Positions 61,959-64,000 of a stretch of 64,000 nucleotides of DNA are shown here, piece by piece (the stretch's first letter is position 1; each line of letters begins with the position of its first letter). This DNA is from Clostridiales bacterium (GTDB taxonomy: Bacteria > Bacillota > Clostridia > Saccharofermentanales > Saccharofermentanaceae): contig JAFZBN010000017.1 in NCBI GenBank assembly GCA_017561715.1, positions 62,001 to 126,000 of the forward strand, given 5' to 3'. Made by a program: the position numbers and the translations under genes. A model generated the notes under the pieces. It worked only from the letters and a program-made list of their open reading frames with translations. It ran no database searches and was not told the origin of the DNA.

Positions 61959-62825
61959 ATGTTTAGAATCGTAGCCAAAAGGCAGCTCAACGAAGCTGTC
62001 ACTCTCATGGATATCGATGCTCCGTACATCGCAAAAAAAGCGAAGGCCGGGCAGTTCATCATCTTCCGCATCGACGAATACGGTGAGCGTATTCCGCTGA
62101 CGATCGCCGACACGGATCCTGAGCGTGGTACCGTTACCATCATCTTCCAGGCCGTAGGTACTTCTACAAAAGCACTGGCCAAGATGAACGAAGGCGATTC
62201 GATCCAGGATTTCGTCGGACCTTTGGGAAACGCGACAGAGATCGACGGCTACAAGAACGTCTGCGTCGTCGGTGGCGGCGTCGGATGCGCGATCGCTTAT
62301 CCTTCCGCAAAAGCACTGCACAATGCGGGGGCTCATGTTGATATGATCGCCGGATTCAGAAATAAAGACATCGTCATCCTTGAAGATGAGATGCGTGCGG
62401 TAAGTGACAACCTCTATGTCACGACAGACGACGGTTCCTATGGTGAAAAAGGTTTCGTTACCAATAAACTCCAGTCCCTGATCGACGCGGGCAATAAGTA
62501 CGATCTGGTCATCGCGATCGGACCGATCCCGATGATGAAATTCCTTGCCGAGGTCACACGCCCGTACGGCATTAAGACGCTCGTCAGCTTGAACCCGATC
62601 ATGATCGACGGAACGGGAATGTGCGGCGGCTGCCGTGTAACGGTCGGCGGCAAGATCCGTTTCGCATGCGTTGACGGTCCGGATTTCGACGGACACGAAG
62701 TCGACTTCGACGAACTGATGAGAAGAAACTCCTACTACAAAGCCCAGGAAAGAGAGAGCGCCGAGCACGAGTGCCGCATGCTGAAGATGGGCGACGAAAA
62801 GAAGGAGGAACAGAACAATGGCTAA
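61959..62825 (+). CDS. nfnA: NfnA, small subunit of the bifurcating ferredoxin:NADP+ transhydrogenase
   Basis: 288 residues. The FAD motif RIPLTIAD (44-51) and NAD-binding VCVVGGGVGCAIAYP (101-115) are present. The [2Fe-2S] site has D218 with C222, C225 and C237 (DGTGMCGGCRVTVG...FAC), matching the unusual one-Asp, three-Cys ligand set known for Thermotoga NfnA. It works with NfnB to reduce NADP+ with NADH and reduced ferredoxin, or the reverse. Related sulfide dehydrogenase subunits look similar, but the pair with NfnB fits best. It overlaps nfnB by seven bases. Confidence 0.9.
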   Translation: MFRIVAKRQLNEAVTLMDIDAPYIAKKAKAGQFIIFRIDEYGERIPLTIADTDPERGTVTIIFQAVGTSTKALAKMNEGDSIQDFVGPLGNATEIDGYKNVCVVGGGVGCAIAYPSAKALHNAGAHVDMIAGFRNKDIVILEDEMRAVSDNLYVTTDDGSYGEKGFVTNKLQSLIDAGNKYDLVIAIGPIPMMKFLAEVTRPYGIKTLVSLNPIMIDGTGMCGGCRVTVGGKIRFACVDGPDFDGHEVDFDELMRRNSYYKAQERESAEHECRMLKMGDEKKEEQNNG

Positions 62826-64000
62826 TATGTCTCTTACCAAAGTTCCGATGCCGGAGCAGGATCCGAATGTACGTAACAAGAATTTCGATGAGGTCGCTCT
62901 TGGCTATACCGAAGAAATGGCAAAAGAAGAAGCGACCCGCTGCTTGAACTGCAAGAACCGTCCGTGCGTCAGCGGATGCCCGGTCAATGTCCGCATCCCG
63001 GATTTCATCGCGCAGGTCGCGGAAGGCAACTTCGAAGAAGCGTATAAGATCATCACGGCGACCAACTGCCTCCCTGCAGTCTGCGGTCGTGTCTGCACAC
63101 AGGAAACACAGTGCGAAAGCAAGTGTGTTCGCGGCATGAAGGGCGAGAGCGTCGGTATCGGACGTCTCGAGCGTTTCGTTGCCGATTACCATATGGCACA
63201 TTCCAAGGAAGCCGCTCCTGCCGTTACTAAGAACGGTCACCGCGTGGCTGTCGTCGGTTCCGGTCCGTCCGGTCTTACCTGCGCGGGCGACCTCGCAAGA
63301 CTCGGCTACGAAGTCACGATCTTCGAAGCCTTCCATAAAGCCGGCGGCGTTCTGGTCTACGGTATTCCGGAGTTCCGTCTCCCGAAGGCGATCGTACAGA
63401 AGGAAGTCGACAACCTCGAAGCACTCGGTGTTGAAGTAAGAACCAACTTCGTTATCGGTAAGACACTTACCGTCGACGAGATCTTCGCCGAAGGCTATGA
63501 AGCGATCTTCATCGGATCCGGCGCAGGACTTCCGTCTTTCATGGGTATCGAGGGCGAGTCCCTGATCGGTGTTTATTCCGCAAACGAATATCTCACACGC
63601 GTAAACCTCATGAAGGCGTACATCAACGAATACGACACACCGATCAGAAAGAGCAAGGCCGTAGCCGTTGTCGGCGGCGGTAACGTTGCCATGGATGCTG
63701 CCCGTACAGCGAAGCGTCTCGGTGCCGATAAGGTCTACATCGTATACCGTCGTTCCGAAGAGGAAATGCCGGCTCGTGCCGAAGAAGTACATCACGCGAA
63801 AGAAGAAGGCATCGAGTTCATGTGCCTGAATAATCCGACCCGTATCCTCGGTTCCGATAACGGCGAAGTCCGTGCCATCGAGGTCATCTCCATGGAACTC
63901 GGCGAACCGGATGCCAGCGGAAGAAGAAGACCTGTCGCGATCCCGGGCTCCGAGCATGAGATCGAAGTCGATACCGTTGTTATGTCGATCGGTACATCTC
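62819..64000 (+). CDS. nfnB: NfnB, large subunit of the transhydrogenase (C-terminus cut off by window edge)
   Basis: 394 codons are visible from the ATG at 62819, open to the right edge; about 70 residues are missing by family length. The N-terminal Cys-rich helical domain (CLNCKNRPCVSGCPVNVRIPDFI, NCLPAVCGRVCTQETQCESKC) binds two [4Fe-4S] clusters. VAVVGSGPSGLTCAGDLARLGY is the FAD site and VAVVGGGNVAMDAARTAKRLG the NADPH site. It resembles the GltD glutamate synthase small subunit, but the NfnA neighbour makes transhydrogenase more likely. RBS AAGGAGGA lies within the end of nfnA. Confidence 0.92.

Noticed and set aside
62819-64000. Glutamate synthase small subunit (GltD)
   Set aside because: No large subunit is present. 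The preceding gene has the NfnA-specific Asp/Cys cluster site, so NfnB is the better call.

Overview
The window looks like a chromosomal segment of an anaerobic, fermentative member of the Clostridia (Bacillota). This is inferred from the gene set: an archaeal/vacuolar-type ATPase operon, a HydF maturase for [FeFe]-hydrogenase, an NfnAB-type transhydrogenase, a two-gene Suf Fe-S system, phosphorolytic use of cellobiose and cellodextrins (two GH94 enzymes), and many lipoproteins with Thr/Pro-rich linkers. A rumen or plant-litter cellulose scavenger of the Saccharofermentans/Ruminococcaceae type fits, but no 16S gene is present to prove it. I see no prophage, insertion sequence or CRISPR array.

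Layout. 1-1.3 kb: truncated secreted protein and tRNA-Ala(CGC). 1.3-12.2 kb, minus strand: SufBC, a small membrane protein, MnmA-NadA, a CAT-fold protein with an isochorismatase-like hydrolase, an SDR, and an ABC exporter. 12.4-22 kb, plus strand: a complete V-type ATPase operon in the order G/H-I-K-E-C-F-A-B-D. Its proteolipid has residues matching a Na+ site. 22-30 kb: HydF, a CAP-domain lipoprotein, an InlB-repeat surface protein, RlmD and a class A PBP. 30-37.7 kb: solute-binding lipoprotein, cellobiose phosphorylase, then cellodextrin phosphorylase. The 480-base gap between the two enzymes folds like a large structured RNA. 37.8-40.5 kb: tRNA-Ala(GGC) beside a compact radical-SAM/SPASM maturase with two tandem Cys-rich small proteins, a candidate uncharacterised peptide-modification system. 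40.5-44.8 kb: GlmS, PurA, NnrE. 44.8-59.5 kb, minus strand: a long run of envelope and transport genes (ABC exporter, two very large paralogous solute-binding lipoproteins, MalFG-like permeases, a membrane-fusion protein, a MacB-like permease lacking its ATPase, then ApbE, a NusG-II-domain protein and a Gx transporter). 59.6-64 kb, plus strand: Wzm/Wzt-type polysaccharide exporter and NfnA-NfnB (cut by the window edge).

How the genes may work together: cellodextrins enter through ABC importers and are split by phosphate, which saves ATP. Electrons are balanced by NfnAB and hydrogenase. The V-ATPase links ATP to an ion (probably Na+) gradient.

Two features cut across the window. First, a dispersed family of long palindromes sits in intergenic gaps (about 3.1, 4.1, 7.4, 7.6, 30.0 and 40.5 kb). 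Their unrelated outer arms enclose a shared core in which the apical stem changes in a compensating way. Second, terminator-like stems repeatedly run into the neighbouring gene and include its stop codon.
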